From contig NC_080571.1 in assembly GCF_030247185.1 (NCBI RefSeq), forward strand, positions 32,600,753-32,664,752: a DNA stretch of 64,000 nucleotides, written 5' to 3'. The stretch is from Malaya genurostris (taxonomy: Eukaryota; Arthropoda; Insecta; Diptera; Culicidae). Position numbers and translations under genes: made by a program. Below, piece after piece: positions 1 to 11,823 of the stretch. The stretch's first letter is position 1, and every line of letters begins with the position of its first letter. The notes beneath the pieces were generated by a model. The model was not told the DNA's origin and did not search any database. It worked only from the letters and a program-made list of their open reading frames with translations.

Positions 1-1486
1 TCCAAAATCCAGCTTCTTAGTCAATTTTAGAATCCAGTTCAAGAATTCAGCTCAAGAATCCATATCTGGTTGAAAAGTCAGTTTTAGAATTAATTTTCGG
101 AACCCTGGCACAGAGTTCAGTTCCAGAATCCAGCTTCAAAATTCATTTCCATTATTGAGGTTCTGAATGCAGAATCTAGTTAGAAAAGTTCAGTTCCATA
201 AATCAGGTCCTAAATTTAGTTCCAGAATCGAATTCCAAGATTTTGCTCCAGAATTATTTTTAGAATCCAGCTCTTGAATAAAATTTCAGAAACCAGAATT
301 CAGTTCCTCAGCGCAGATCAAGATTTTGGTTCCAGAATTCATGTTTCAAAATCAGGTTCAGAACTTAGTTCCAGAATTAATTTCCAGAATCCAGTTCCAG
401 AGTCTAGGTCCCGAATTTTGTCTCCAAATCCAGTTTCAGAATTCAGACTTAGAATTCAATTCCAAAATCCAGCTCCCCAAGTCAATTTTAGAATCCAGCT
501 CTGGAATATTGATTGATTAAAAAGTCAGTTTCATAATCAACCTCCGGAATCCTGACACAGAGTTCAGTTCCAGAATCCAGCTCCAAAATTCATTTCAATT
601 ATTGAGGTCCCGAATCCAATACCTGAATGCAGAATTTCAGCTCCAGAATCCCGGTCCATGATCCAGATACAAAATTCTTTTCAAGAATCCATGTTTATAA
701 TACATGTTCAGAATTTGCAGAATCCAGTTCCAGATTCTAGGTTCCAAATTTTGTCCCAAAATCCAGTTCCAGAATTCAGGAGTAGAATTCAATTCAGAAA
801 TCCAGTTCCCCAAGTCAATTCTAGAATCCAGCTCTAGAATATTGCTCCAGAATCCAGCTCAATGATTCCACTCAAGAATCCATATCTGTTTGAAACGTCA
901 GTTTCAAAATCAATTTTCGGAATTCTAGCACTGAGTTCAGTTCTAGAATACCGCTCCAAAATTCGTTTCTATTATTGAGGTCCCGAATTCGGTTTTGAGA
1001 ATCCAGTACCAAAAGACAGGCCCCAAAATCAGTTCCAGAATCCAAGTCCATTTCAAGAAACCAGATCCTGAATTCAGTTCCAGAATCGAGCTCCAGAATT
1101 TTGGTCCAGAATTATTTTTAGAATCCAGCTCCTGAATTAAATTCCAGACACCAGAATTCAGTTCCTCAGCGCAGATCAAGATTTTGGTTCCAGAATCCAT
1201 ATTTCGAAATCAGGTTCAGAACTTAGTTCCAGAATTGATTTCCAGAATCTAGGTCCCGAATTTTGTTCCAAAATCCAGTTCCAGAATTCAGGCTTAGAAT
1301 TCAATTCCAAAATCCAGCTCCAAAAGTCAATTTTAGAATCCGGCTCTGAAGTATTGATCCAGAATCCAGCTCCAGAATTCAGCTCAAGATTCCATATCTG
1401 GTTAAAAAGGCAGTTTCAGAATTAGTTTTCGGAATCCTGGTGCAGAGTTCATTTCCAGGATCCAACACCAAAATTTATTTTTATTA
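1..1486. repeat. Degenerate CCAGAATTCAG satellite, block 1
   Basis: The whole stretch is variations on CCAGAATTCAG, CCAGAATCCAG and CCAGCTC at roughly 10-13 bp spacing. Longer units are superimposed: the phrase GCGCAGATCAAGATTTTGG occurs near 310 and 1166, and a TTTCGGAA...CACAGAGTTCAG phrase occurs near 93, 545, 915 and 1425, so there is a loose higher-order period of about 370-510 bp. Open frames here are by-products of the repeat and are not genes. Confidence 0.9.
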
Positions 1487-1490
1487 TTAA

Positions 1491-2917
1491 GGTGAAATGT
1501 AGCGTCGTAAAATGCGCGAAAAATTTTATCCGCTTCAGTTGAACGAACCGTCGCACAAAGCGTACCAAGAAAAACGGACACATAGAAACAAGAACTTTTA
1601 TCAATGATTGAACGCAGTGGGTTTACCTCTCGTTATATTGGCTTGTAAAAAAGACTGGACGTAATGGATTTTAGAATTCTTCACACTTTGAATATATGCT
1701 GATTCAATCATCATTGTTAGTGATTACTCTTACACTAGAGCTATAAATCATGAGTAATTATGGATGATTAACATGAGGTTATATGTATATGTATTGACTA
1801 ACTTGCTAACCATGTATACGCCTGATTTTAGTAGCAAGCATCGATTCTCCTTCAAAAGAACGGTTGAAGACAAGAGAACATTCAAGTATTTTCGATATCT
1901 TTGCCAGTCGTCCACCAGGCCCTTCCCGCCGATGAGATAGAATTTACGTAAAAGTATTCACCATTAACTTTTTTTCGGAAGCGACTTTCGGAATTGTATA
2001 GCATGATGAGTCTAGAAATGTCTGTTTCAACGATAACGAACCGAAGACCAAACATCCTCTGGCCTCCGGTGCCAGAAATCATCAATAGTTTCATAATTTC
2101 TTAGATTACATTATTGGAATACATTCCAATTATAATTAATAGTTCATCATACCATGCAGTTAAAATTATTTAGTGAATCTTTTCTCAAGCACATATTTGG
2201 GGCACGAAATTGAAAATAAAGTTATTTCGTAGTTTCTTATTATTCAATCGATTTTGAAAGCAAAATCAAGCGTTGATTCATTGTATTCATAATAATTGAA
2301 AAACCAATGAATTCCAATAAGTTTTCCATGCTGACTGGCTCGAAGCTGGCCCTCAATGTTTATCACATTGTTTGTATAAATGACAGCTACTTAGAAAATA
2401 AACGATTTCTTACAATATTCATTTTATTGTATTCAAGTCGTTTTTATTTCAACACAAAACCCAATGCTGCATAAATTCGCGTCATAATTTTATATGTAAT
2501 TTTTGCTCACGATATAATGCCACCGTGCCCACCGTGCATTTCTCACACCACCTCAATACGAAACAGCAGCGCGCAAGCAATAAAAAAATGCAGAAAAGTT
2601 TATGAAAACTCTTTCAATTTTCGGTTGTTTTCGCTAAAATTTTATAATTTTCAGTTGCATTTTCAGATTCTTTGTGAAATTCTGCTACAAACACTACTTT
2701 TCAGTTCTAAAATCATCCCCGTGGGACGGAACAGTGACCGTTTATACATTTCAAAAACCAATTACGGCTCGGTAAAGCAAAATTTCAAAATTCTAAGAAT
2801 ACTTAGTTATGATAAATTTGATTTCGAAAACTTAAGTGTATTTGGTTTTTCGAAAATCGGTCTAGTTTTTGAATAATTGATCAAAAACGCGATTTTCGCA
2901 TTCCACTACATTTCACC
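1491..2917. mobile_element. TTAA-flanked non-autonomous DNA transposon, 1.43 kb
   Basis: The block interrupts the CCAGAATTC satellite and differs from it in composition. It begins GGTGAAATGTAG (1491-1502) and ends with the exact reverse complement CTACATTTCACC (2906-2917). Each end abuts TTAA (1487-1490 and 2918-2921). Just inside, AATGCG and GAAAA tracts extend the similarity. TTAA duplication is the signature of piggyBac-group insertion, but the termini are not the usual CCC...GGG and I see no transposase; the frames at 1882-2094 (-) and 2517-2876 (+) resemble nothing I know. It may be a non-autonomous TTAA-type element. The ends are well supported, the family is unassigned. Confidence 0.75.
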
Positions 2918-2921
2918 TTAA

Positions 2922-3180
2922 GGGCATGTTCAGGAGTGTTCTAGTTCTATGTGCATAATTTATGTCAGTTACAAAATTTAAAACTGGATTTTGTTAAAAA
3001 GAAAATCTGGCAGCCCCAGCAGTGTTTTACTCGTGTTTCAAATATACAAAAAATAGAACGGCATCGTAGACCAGTTTCAAATTTCACAGAAGAACTGGTC
3101 GAGTAAATAAAACTAGAGCGGCTTGCTGGGGATACGTTTGTTCCAGTTTCTGCTCTATTATGGATCTTCCATATAGAACT
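2922..3180. other. Short spacer with nested inverted repeats
   Basis: Between the TTAA element and the next satellite block. CAGCCCCAGCAG (3011-3022) is opposed by CTTGCTGGGG (3122-3131), and inside these ACCAGTT (about 3072) opposes AACTGGT (about 3092). This could be a short MITE relic or a chance fold. No coding potential is seen. Confidence 0.35.
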
Positions 3181-4888
3181 TCTAGCTGCTGAATTTGCTC
3201 TAAGGTTCTGAATTCAATTCCTGAATGCAAAATTTAATTCCAGAGCTCTGTTCCAAAATACGGTTTTGAGAATTCAGCTCCAGGTTTCAGTTTCATAATT
3301 CAGGTCCCGAATTCAGTTCCAGAATCCCAATCCAGTTCCAGAATTTAGTTCCAAAATCCCGGTCCATGATCCAGATACAAAATTCTATTCAAAAATCCAT
3401 GCCTAGAATTCATGTTTGGAACTTCGCTCCTGAATTCATGTGCAGAATCCAGCTCCTGTATTAAATTTCAGAAACCAGAACTCAATTCCTCAGCGCAGAT
3501 CAGAATTTCGGTTCCAGAATCCAGGCTCAAAGCTTGGTTCCTGTATCCATGTTTCGAAATCAGGCTTAGAATTTAGTTCCAGAATTAATTTTCAGTTAAG
3601 AATCCAGTTCCAGAATTTAGGTCCTAAATTTCGTCCCAAAATCCAGTTCCAGAGTGCGGATTTGGTACTCAAAATCCAGCTCCTTAAGTCATTAAGTCAA
3701 TTCCAAAATTAATTTCCATTATTGAGGTCATGAATTCAATTCCTGTCCTAGTATCCTGGTCCAGAATTCGGTTTTGAGAATCCAGCTCCGAAATTAAGTT
3801 TCAGAATACAAGTTCAGTTCTAGAAACTTAGTCCTGAATTTAGTTTCAGAATCGAGGTCCATGATCCAGATACAACATTCTTTTCAAGAATCCATGTCTA
3901 GCTCCTGAAACCAAAGTTCAGTTCCTCTGCGCTGAATTTACAGAATCCTGTTCCAGAATCTAGGTTCCGAATTTTGTCCCAAAATCCAGTTCCAGAATTC
4001 AGGTTCAGAATTCAATTCAAAAATCACGTTCCTCAAGACAATTCTAGAAACCCGTTCTAGAATATTGCTACATAATCCAGCTTCAGATTTCAGTCCAAGG
4101 ATCTTGCATCAGAATTCAGTTCAAGAATCCAGAATAAAGATCATGAATTATTTTCCAGAATACATAACTAATATAGATAGATTACTATTACACAACTCAG
4201 TTTCAAAATTCGGATTCAGAACTATGTTCCAGCATTCAGTTCTTGAAACCAGGTCCTATATTTAACTCCAGAATTCTTATCCAGAATTCGATTTCAAAAT
4301 TAACTTCCAGAATCTAGATTCTGGGTTCTGTTCCAGAATTCAGGTACTAAATTTGGTTCTAAAATCCGTGTCAGTTTCAAAATAATTATTCAGAATTCAG
4401 TTTTAAAGTTCAGTTCTAGAATTCAGTTTCCCATTCAGCTCCTGAATTCAACTCCAGAATTCAGCTCCAGTATACTACTGCAGAAACCAAGCCCTGAGCT
4501 TAGCTCTAGAATCAATGTATTTAAATTCGGAATGTTCAGAACTTAGTTCTAGAATTAATTTCCAGAATCCAGTTTCAAAATTTAGTTGCCATAAAGGCTA
4601 AGAATTCAGCTCCAAAATCCAGTTCCCTAATTCAATACTAGAATCCAGCTTCAGGATTCAACTCCGGAGTCCAAATATTAAATCCAAGAGATCTGATCCA
4701 GAATTCAGTATCAGAACTCGGATTCACAACGCAGCTCCAGAATCTAGGCCTGAAATTCAGTTCCAACGTTTATTTCCAGAATTCAGCTCAACAGAATCCT
4801 GTGTCTAGGTTCAAAATCTAGGTTTAGAATAAATTTCCAGAATCCAGGTCCAGGGTTCTGTTCCCAAATACAGATCCTAATACAGAAT
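3181..4888. repeat. Degenerate CCAGAATTCAG satellite, block 2 (direct orientation)
   Basis: Same motif family and orientation as block 1. GGTCCATGATCCAGATACAA occurs at about 3361 and 3847 (and at about 652 in block 1), showing units of about 490 bp shared between blocks separated by the TTAA element. Frames such as 3440-3712 are repeat artefacts. Confidence 0.9.
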
Positions 4889-5245
4889 TTTGGAACCGAA
4901 TTATGTATCTGAACTCGAAACTAAATCTTAGACTTGAATTGATGAACTTAATTTTGAAGCTAGATTCTAAAACTGGACTCTTGAGTTAAATTCGGGAGCT
5001 GAATTCTAGAATTGAATAAAGGAACTGGATTTTTGAACTGAATTCCAGACTGGATTCAGGAACTGAGTTCCAGAACCGAATTCAGGAACTGAAATCCAGA
5101 ACTGGAAAATTCTGGAAGTTATTTCTAGAACTGAACTCTGAACCTGATATCGAGACATCGATTCTGGAACTGAATTCTGGGCCTGAAATTTTAGAACTGA
5201 ATTCCGAATTCAATGGATTTTTGAACTGAACTCTAGACCTGAATT
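4889..5245. repeat. Same satellite in reverse orientation
   Basis: From about 4889 the plus strand changes from CCAGAATTCAG-type words to their reverse complement (GAACTGAATTCTGG, GGAACTGAATTC). The array therefore contains an inversion junction near 4885-4895. It ends around 5245, where ordinary sequence begins. Confidence 0.85.
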
Positions 5246-7860
5246 CTCGATTGTGTATGTTATTTAATTCCCTGCACAGGAAAACGTTTAAAATAGCCAG
5301 TGCTCGGGGAAGTCGTCACCTGTTTTCCTTTGCAACAAAATTTATAGTTTGGCAAGCGATTTGAGGTTGCGGACTAAAGCTTTAATTTTCACTACAAATG
5401 AGTTTATGAACTCAGACTAGGAAGCTTGTTTGGAAAAACTACTTCGAAGCACATGTCTCGTATTGGTTTGACTCAAATTTCTTTCCCCTAAATATTAGAT
5501 AACTAGAGTACTGGTTTGGGTTTTCAAAGCATTTCTCGTTAATATTCCTATTCTATTCTATTTTAATTAATAAGACGGAAGTGAGTAAATCGTAACCCGG
5601 TTTGTGTTGAAACGGTTCCACTAAAGGTAGAACTGTTTACCAAGAATTTGTAAAGTTCACCTGAATCAATTATCCTAGAATCGTTGAATTTAATGATGAC
5701 CTACCGAACCGTAAGACACCCAACACAAAAGCGACCGCGCGCAAAGTGAACTCATTATTATAATTTTGATTTACGCCACGTCGGACCATCGTCGATGCAA
5801 ATGCGAATGGTTGAAATGGTCCCTTCCCTGCCCTGATCCCGTTCGGAAGGGTCGTGTAACATCCTGGAACCAGTTGGACCGGTGGAACCGGTGCGAGGTC
5901 AAGAATGACAAGTTGGCTTCAGGCTGCTTCTGCTGCCTTGAGTTTCCCCGTCGAATAAACCGAAAGTGATTAGTGACTTCGGTTCGGTTCGGGGTGGAAT
6001 TTACATTGCCGTGATCGATGGCGGCATCATGTGGCCATTATTCACGGCCACTTACGAAGTTGGCATCATTGTCGGATAATTTGAATACCATGTCCGTCCA
6101 TTAGGTTAGCAATCGCAGGAACATTTTCACCGCCACCGCGTAATTCATTTCAATCCGCCCGCCGAAAATGGCAGTCGCCGGATCCAGACAGAATAACCAC
6201 CATTTGGACGGTCCCGGCATATGCCGGAAAGGCGATTCGATTGGAGTTAGTTTTTCATGTGAGTGTGTGTAGACTAAGAGATTGTGTTCTGAATCGCGGC
6301 ACCCCCCGTTCACGAGGCCGATAAACCAAGTGGTGTAATTTACCGGCGACTAAATGGTAGTAATTTTCATCCGCCTAATGTGCGGGTCAAGCGCCGTGTT
6401 TTACTTCCATCATCAGGCCCGTCGTGGTGTTTGGATTTGTTTTCGCCCGACAACGGCCATAGTTAGTCCCTTCCATCGAAAGATATAAATTAATTAGCTC
6501 GTGAAAGGTTATAGCCTATAATTTGAGAGTTATGGCTGCGGAATGGGGAGCCTGTGAGCCTGTGATTATTATCGACCGGGGAGACAGCCGCGGAACATCC
6601 GGTGATAAGCCGACTACACGAATCTCGTGAGTGGCACTAGTTCTCGGTAGAACTGGAAGGTGGTGATTAAATGCTACATTCCATACTTGATAATGTGATC
6701 TAGAAACGATCTAATATCGAACGATTTTAAAGCAAATTTATGATTTTCCGATCGGTGTTTTCTGGCTCTGGCTTTCCGGACTTGGACACTCTTCTGATTC
6801 AGCTATCAATCGCAACTTATTCATCTCATGGAGTTATCGATCTCCGGTTTCCATAACAAGAATAAAAAGTTTAATTGGTTCTATCATTCAGTCTTAAGCA
6901 GTGAAAAAGTTTTTTTCTTTTACATCCATACTGCAATTATATCATCGAACATAAAAATTTCTGCTGTCTCAATAACGGGGGCCAAAAAAAGTTCAACCTC
7001 ATCATATCTGTCACCCAAAGACACCATGTAATTCAGTTCTCAATCATGACGCAAAAAAAACATGACAGTGAAAGAAGAAAAAGTTTAATTGACTTTCTAT
7101 CCGTCGTCAGGCTCCAAATCAAATGAATAAATTTTTAATTTCTTCTTTTTTCCCGTCGTTTTCTCTATCGTTTCCAGAAGTTCCTGACTGACTGAGCTGA
7201 GCTGGGCACAGAATTCGAGTGCCTTATGCGACAGAGTAGACAGTGCTACGACCAACTGGGAAGCCCCATTACGTGTAAGTGAGCAACAATTGAATTAAGG
7301 AGCAAAGCGCACCGGTAGTTACCGATCAAAGTTTCACCGGAAGACAGAACCGGCAGAAGACACACAAAAAAAAAACGCTCTCCGAATAGGAACAAAAACC
7401 GGAAGAGACCACCAGGTGGAAAATCTAATTTCAGCTTTTCCAGTGGCCAGTTGTCGGTCGCTGGCTGGATGACTGACGGACGAACGGACTGACAATCTCA
7501 AGGTGACAGAGATTTTCTCTCGATCCCAATAGACATTGGGCATATAGGAAGAGGATAAAAATAAGAAAAAAAAACTATCTTCAATAGAATTACTTACTTT
7601 GGGGAAACACAGAACTGACACGGTTGCCCCAGATGGAACGAGTCATTCTGTTGGAGGAATATTTCTCCGGAGCTTGATTGAATGGGACAGATTGAATCAA
7701 AGTGTGGACGGTAATGTTAAATAAGATGCCATTAATGCTAACGGTTGTTTTCGACTGCAGAAGGAACACCGTTTGTCTATGCTGGGTAGTCAAAATAGTA
7801 TTGCTTTCTGCAAATAAAAAGAATCAGTTGCTTCGGGCCCAATTCTTCGGAAGACCTTTG
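5246..7860. other. Low-repeat, GC-richer non-coding segment
   Basis: No satellite or transposon signature is visible. GC content rises between about 5700 and 6700, with many CpG-containing words. Frames here are short (95 codons or fewer) and show no recognisable domain. A poly-A run sits near 7368. Likely intergenic or intronic DNA of the host genome; I cannot support an exon. Confidence 0.5.
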
Positions 7861-8960
7861 AAAAATAGTTTCTTTGGTTTAGGCTCCAGAAATTTTCTTC
7901 CAGAATCCATGTCTCGAGCTTCAGGAAGTAGGTAATGATTTCATATCCAGAATCCATGCCCAGGAAAAATCAACAGAATCCAAGCCCAGAGTTCAGCGTT
8001 CTAGTACAGAATTCAGTTTCAACTTTCAGATTCAGAGCTTGATTGCGGAATCCATGTCTCGGAATCAAGAAAACAAAATATAGTTCCTAAATTAATTTTC
8101 AAAATCCAGTTGCCAAAGGTAGGTCCAGAGCTCAGTTCCAGAAGCCATGTCTCAAATTACGATTAAGAATTTTGATTCAGAACTATTTTGCAGAATCCAA
8201 GTCCAGAATTAATGTACAGAATCCATGTCTAGAGTTCAATTCCAAAATCCAGTTCCAGAAATCACGTCGTCAATTAGGTTCTAGAATATTGGTACAGAGT
8301 TCAGCATAATGGAATTCAAGAGTCCATGTTTTCAATTCTCGTTAAAAAATTTATAGAATTAAGCAATAGATTCCAGTTCCAGCACTCAGATCTAAAATAC
8401 AGCTTCAAAACTTTATTATTTTTTACGTTTCGTCTTTGACTCATCAGTGCAAAGCAGTTCAAATTGAACTACTTAGTGCTAAACTCGGCTAAACACTCTT
8501 TGTTTTGCAACGGAGTGCAATGTCTTTTCTGACGTGCCGAAACGTAAAAATAATAAAAACAACCCCTTCAAAACTTTGTTCAAGAAAACATAATGAATAC
8601 AGATCCTATGTGCACGTCAAGAATTTAGTTCCAGAACCCAGAACTGAAATCTGAATATAAGTCTAGATTTTGCATAAATAAACAATATAAGTCTAGGTAC
8701 TAACTTCAGTAATCGAAGCTCAAGAATTCATGTTTAGATTTCATGTTCAGAATTTAGTTACGGAACTAATATCCAACATCCAGCTCCCGAATTCAGCTCC
8801 AGAATCCAATTTTTGAATTCCAGGCTTAGAATCCATCTTCGAAATCCAATTCCCTTGTTTAAGTAAAGAATCCAGATCCAGAATTTAGCACCATAATCCA
8901 TGTCTTCAGATTAAGAATTTAGTTTCAGAGTTTACTTCCAGATCTAGATCCACAACCCGA
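7861..8960. repeat. Degenerate CCAGAATTCAG satellite, block 3
   Basis: More diverged members of the same satellite (CCAGAATCCATG, CAGAATTTAG), in the same orientation as blocks 1 and 2, interrupted by the insert at 8415-8565. Degeneracy increases rightwards and the motif fades near 8960; a few inverted-orientation words occur at 9310-9365. Confidence 0.85.
8415..8565 (+). mobile_element. SINE-like or MITE-like insert with 12-bp target duplication
   Basis: CTTCAAAACTTT occurs at 8403-8414 and again at 8566-8577, exactly flanking 151 bp foreign to the surrounding satellite. The insert begins with a T-rich ACGTTTCG segment, has CTCATCAGTGC and GCAGTTCAAATTGAACT, and ends near CCGAAACGTAAAAA. 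Related copies lie at about 38440-38567 (-), 42503-42790 and 54277-54507 (-). A target duplication of 7-12 bp favours a retroposed SINE; the opposed ACGTTTCG/CGAAACGT words would also fit a MITE. Not a family I can name. Confidence 0.7.
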
Positions 8961-9660
8961 TTCTAAAATGCAACTGCAGGAATTTTCTTGCAAAATGCAA
9001 GGGCAGAAACTATCAAGATGCGCGAAGCAGTCAAATGCCGACTTTATTCGCACTCGTTTGGTGCGAAGTACGCACTGATAATTTACACTAAACTGATTAT
9101 TATCTCCAATCTGCAAAGAAGCAATCTTTATAATTATTTTGGATAACATTTTGAGCCATTAAAAGGCCTGATATTGCATAATATTCCCCATCGTTGTCCA
9201 CTTTTCGTTGTATTTTGCTCCTATGCAAAAGATCCGCAACAGGATGACACAACCTTTTTTTGTTCTTTTAAGGGAACTGAATCAACTCTGTTAACGGCCC
9301 GTAATTGATTCAACACTGAACTGAATTCTTGATACTGGAACTGGAGCATAGCTCTGGACCTGAACCAACCGGGCTTGCTTTAATTCCTGCTCAGTCAACT
9401 CCATAGGCTAGAATGAACGAAATATATCACGTGTTACCCTTTTATACCTACCCAGGTACGAGCAAGACGTTATGAGTTTTCTTCTTTGATACTCGTTGAT
9501 ATGAAACATTGAGGAAAACTTTAATTTTTAATTATTTATAATTATGTCATACAACTGAAAATGTTATCCTAAATTGATGATCATATTTCCGATGGCATGT
9601 AGCCAACATTATGTTGATACGTTAGATCCAACACATATCACTCTCTCAGGGGGTAAATTT
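8961..9660. other. Mixed relics, including scraps of the GGCGGGTGGGT repeat
   Basis: About 9150-9250 and 9480-9645 match, with many changes, the 3' halves of the interspersed repeat copies at 20400-21190, 36165-36900 and 39175-39990 (shared words such as CCGATGGCATGTAG and ATGTTGATACGTTAG). A short inverted-orientation satellite scrap lies at 9310-9365. No gene is seen. Confidence 0.5.
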
Positions 9661-9684
9661 TGAAAAAGCGCTCCATAGTAAATA

Positions 9685-9762
9685 TGTGCGAGATTGGAAA
9701 TCAAACCCAGGCGGGTTGCGTGAAAGGCATCGACTTACCCATCACACTATACCCGACCCCAA
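9685..9762 (-). mobile_element. tRNA-derived SINE head, decayed
   Basis: Read on the minus strand, this looks like a tRNA-type RNA polymerase III promoter: an A-box-like TATAGTGTGATGGG followed about 45 nt later by GGGTTTGATTTCC, which is a B box (GGTTCGATTCC) with C-to-T changes. It is too degenerate to be a functional tRNA and has no matching acceptor stem. Fits the tRNA-related SINEs common in mosquitoes. Confidence 0.6.
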
Positions 9763-9774
9763 TATGGAAAAATG

Positions 9775-9955
9775 TTCCATTTGACGAAGCGTTTCACTCG
9801 ATATCAACGTGGGATGAGAAGCGTTACGTTAACTTGAAGAAGCTAGAAATCGTTGCATACGATAATTTTCTTAAATTAAGGGTTACAAATCATATGAGTT
9901 ATTTTTTGGAAATTTTGAATGTCAAAAACAGTTATAAGGGAGGGATTACGACGCG
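9775..9955 (+). repeat. Leader of the GCGTTAC minisatellite, copy 1
   Basis: A non-tandem segment directly upstream of the minisatellite, with TTCCATTTGACGAAGCGTTT, GCATACGATAATTT and GGGTTACAAATCATATGAGT. The same words, in the same order and orientation, precede the second array (62385-62540). So leader and array travel as one unit. Confidence 0.75.
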
Positions 9956-11200
9956 TTACTTTTAAGAAAGTAATGGATGTTACGAAATGTTACTTGTGTT
10001 ACTTTTATATAAGTTATAGACGTTACGAAGCGTTACATGCCTTATTTTTATGGAAGTTAAAGATGTAACAAAGCGTTACATACATTACTTTATTGGAAGT
10101 TATAAGCGTTTCGAAGCCGTAAATACGTTACTTTTTGTAAGTTTTATGCGTTACGGAACATTACATATGTTTTTTGTGAGCAATAAACATTTCAAAGCAT
10201 TATTTTTCTGTAAGATTTAGGTGTAACGAAGCGGTACATGCGTTATTTTTTATGAGTTATAGGTGTTACGGAGCGTTACGATGCGTTACATTTTATTAAG
10301 TAATACGTGTTACGGAGCATTACGATGCGTTACTTTATTGTGAGTTATGACGTTACGAAGCGTTACAAGCGTTATTCTTTTGTATGCTACAAGCGTTAAA
10401 TGCGTTACTTTTTAGACGTTATGAAGCGCTACGAAGCGTTGCTTTCTCTAAGTTACATGCGTTACGAAACGTGGCATGTGTTACTCCGTAGGAGTTTTTG
10501 ACGATATGAAGCGTTACATGCGTTAGTTTTTTGTGAGTCATAGGCGTAACGAAGCGTTACAAGCGTTATTCTTTTGTAAGCTACAAGCGTTACATGCGTT
10601 ACTTTTTAGAAGATTTCGGGCGTAACATGCGTTAGTTCCATGTAAACTATAGATGTTACGAAGCGTTACATGCGTTACTTTTTATGAGTTCTAGACGTTA
10701 CAAAGCGTTATAAGTGTTATTTGTTTGTTAGTAACAAGCGTTACTTTTTAGTAAGTTTTACACGTTATGAAGCGTTACCTTTTATAAATTACAGGCGTTA
10801 CGAAGCGTTGCTTTCTCTAAGTTACATGCGTTACGAAACGTGGCATGTGTTACTCCGTATAAGTTTTTGGCGATACGAAGCGTAAAATGCATTAGTTTTT
10901 TGTGAATTGCAGGATTGACGAAGTGTTTCATGCGCTACTTTTTAGTAAGTTAGAGGCATTACGATGCGTTACATTCGTTACTTTATATAGTTTGTAAATT
11001 ATAGGCGTTAGAAGTCGTTACATGCGTAACTTTTTTGTTAGTTTTATGTGTTACAAAACGTTACATGTGTTACATTTTTGAAAGGTACAAGCATTACAAG
11101 ACGTTGCATTTGTTACTCTTTTGTATGTTTTGTGTGCTACGAAGCATTATATGTGTTTCATTTTGTAAGTTTTAGGCGTTAAAAAGCGTTACAAGAGTTT
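9956..11200 (+). repeat. GCGTTAC minisatellite, array 1 (about 1.25 kb)
   Basis: Tandem variants of a unit of about 43-46 bp built from TTACGAAGCGTTACATGCG, a run of T (TTACTTTTT) and GTAAGTTATAGGC. Units are strongly diverged. A longer duplication is visible inside: GCTTTCTCTAAGTTACATGC recurs near 10440 and 10808. No coding capacity. Confidence 0.9.
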
Positions 11201-11603
11201 TGGCATCCCAATTTTAACATACTAAAGAGTCATTTATTTGCAAAATCTACTGGAAATGTAAAAATTAGGAAATGTTTAGAAATGATCCAAAACGACATAT
11301 CTTATCGAAACGAGAACTTGTATCTAATTTTGAAGGAAAATGAGCATAAATATTATTCAAGTGAATAAATTATTCTATTCTATCCCTGAAAGAATCATTA
11401 GTTCTTTTCTTGATATGAGAGTATTCAGTAAATTGAAATATTATTTCACATTTTTCAAATGTTACCGACAGCCACGTACGCGGAGGGGGCTCCCCCTATT
11501 GATCCTGTGGATTACACCGTGAGATAGAGGTTTTGATAGTACGCAGCTGTAGGTCCTACAAAGCAGAATAGAGTCTAAACCACATAAAATGGGGTATGAA
11601 ACC
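11201..11603. other. AT-rich spacer with a shared repeat word
   Basis: No gene seen. GATTACACCGTGAGATAGAG at about 11510 also occurs at about 62160, where it lies upstream of the second minisatellite, so the 11500-11600 stretch belongs to a dispersed element. Confidence 0.45.
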
Positions 11604-11604
11604 G

Positions 11605-11730
11605 GGTTAAGCAAAATTCTGCAGATGAGAAAGATATCCTGCAGCTGTATCTCGCACATAACATACTTATTTAGAGCTAGAAAGATGAACGCAAGCGCAC
11701 TTCGAATACATGTTTGGCTGAGCCTCATAT
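11605..11730 (+). pseudogene. Mariner-family transposase relic (helix-turn-helix region)
   Basis: Conceptual translation gives LSKILQMRKISC in one frame and DERKRTSNTCLAE in another. These resemble the end of the second helix-turn-helix and following linker of mariner transposases (the family pattern is LHEILGMKKLSARW, then R-rich, then TSEQCL). The same residues appear in the relic at 60284-60499. Only about 40 residues survive and the frame shifts between the two parts. No catalytic residues are present. Confidence 0.5.
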
Positions 11731-11823
11731 CAGAAAAAAAGCCAGTATTACCGTGCATTGATGAAGCGATTGAAGACCGCAATCGCTAAGAAATGGCCTC
11801 AAATGAAGCACATGAGTATCGCT

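Noticed and set aside
274..520. Open frames of 64-80 codons with repeating RIQFQNP-type peptides
   Set aside because: They are direct translations of the CCAGAATTCAG satellite; similar frames arise wherever the repeat has no stop.
9956..11200. CRISPR-like array
   Set aside because: Units are contiguous and diverged with no unique spacers between fixed repeats; it is a eukaryotic minisatellite.
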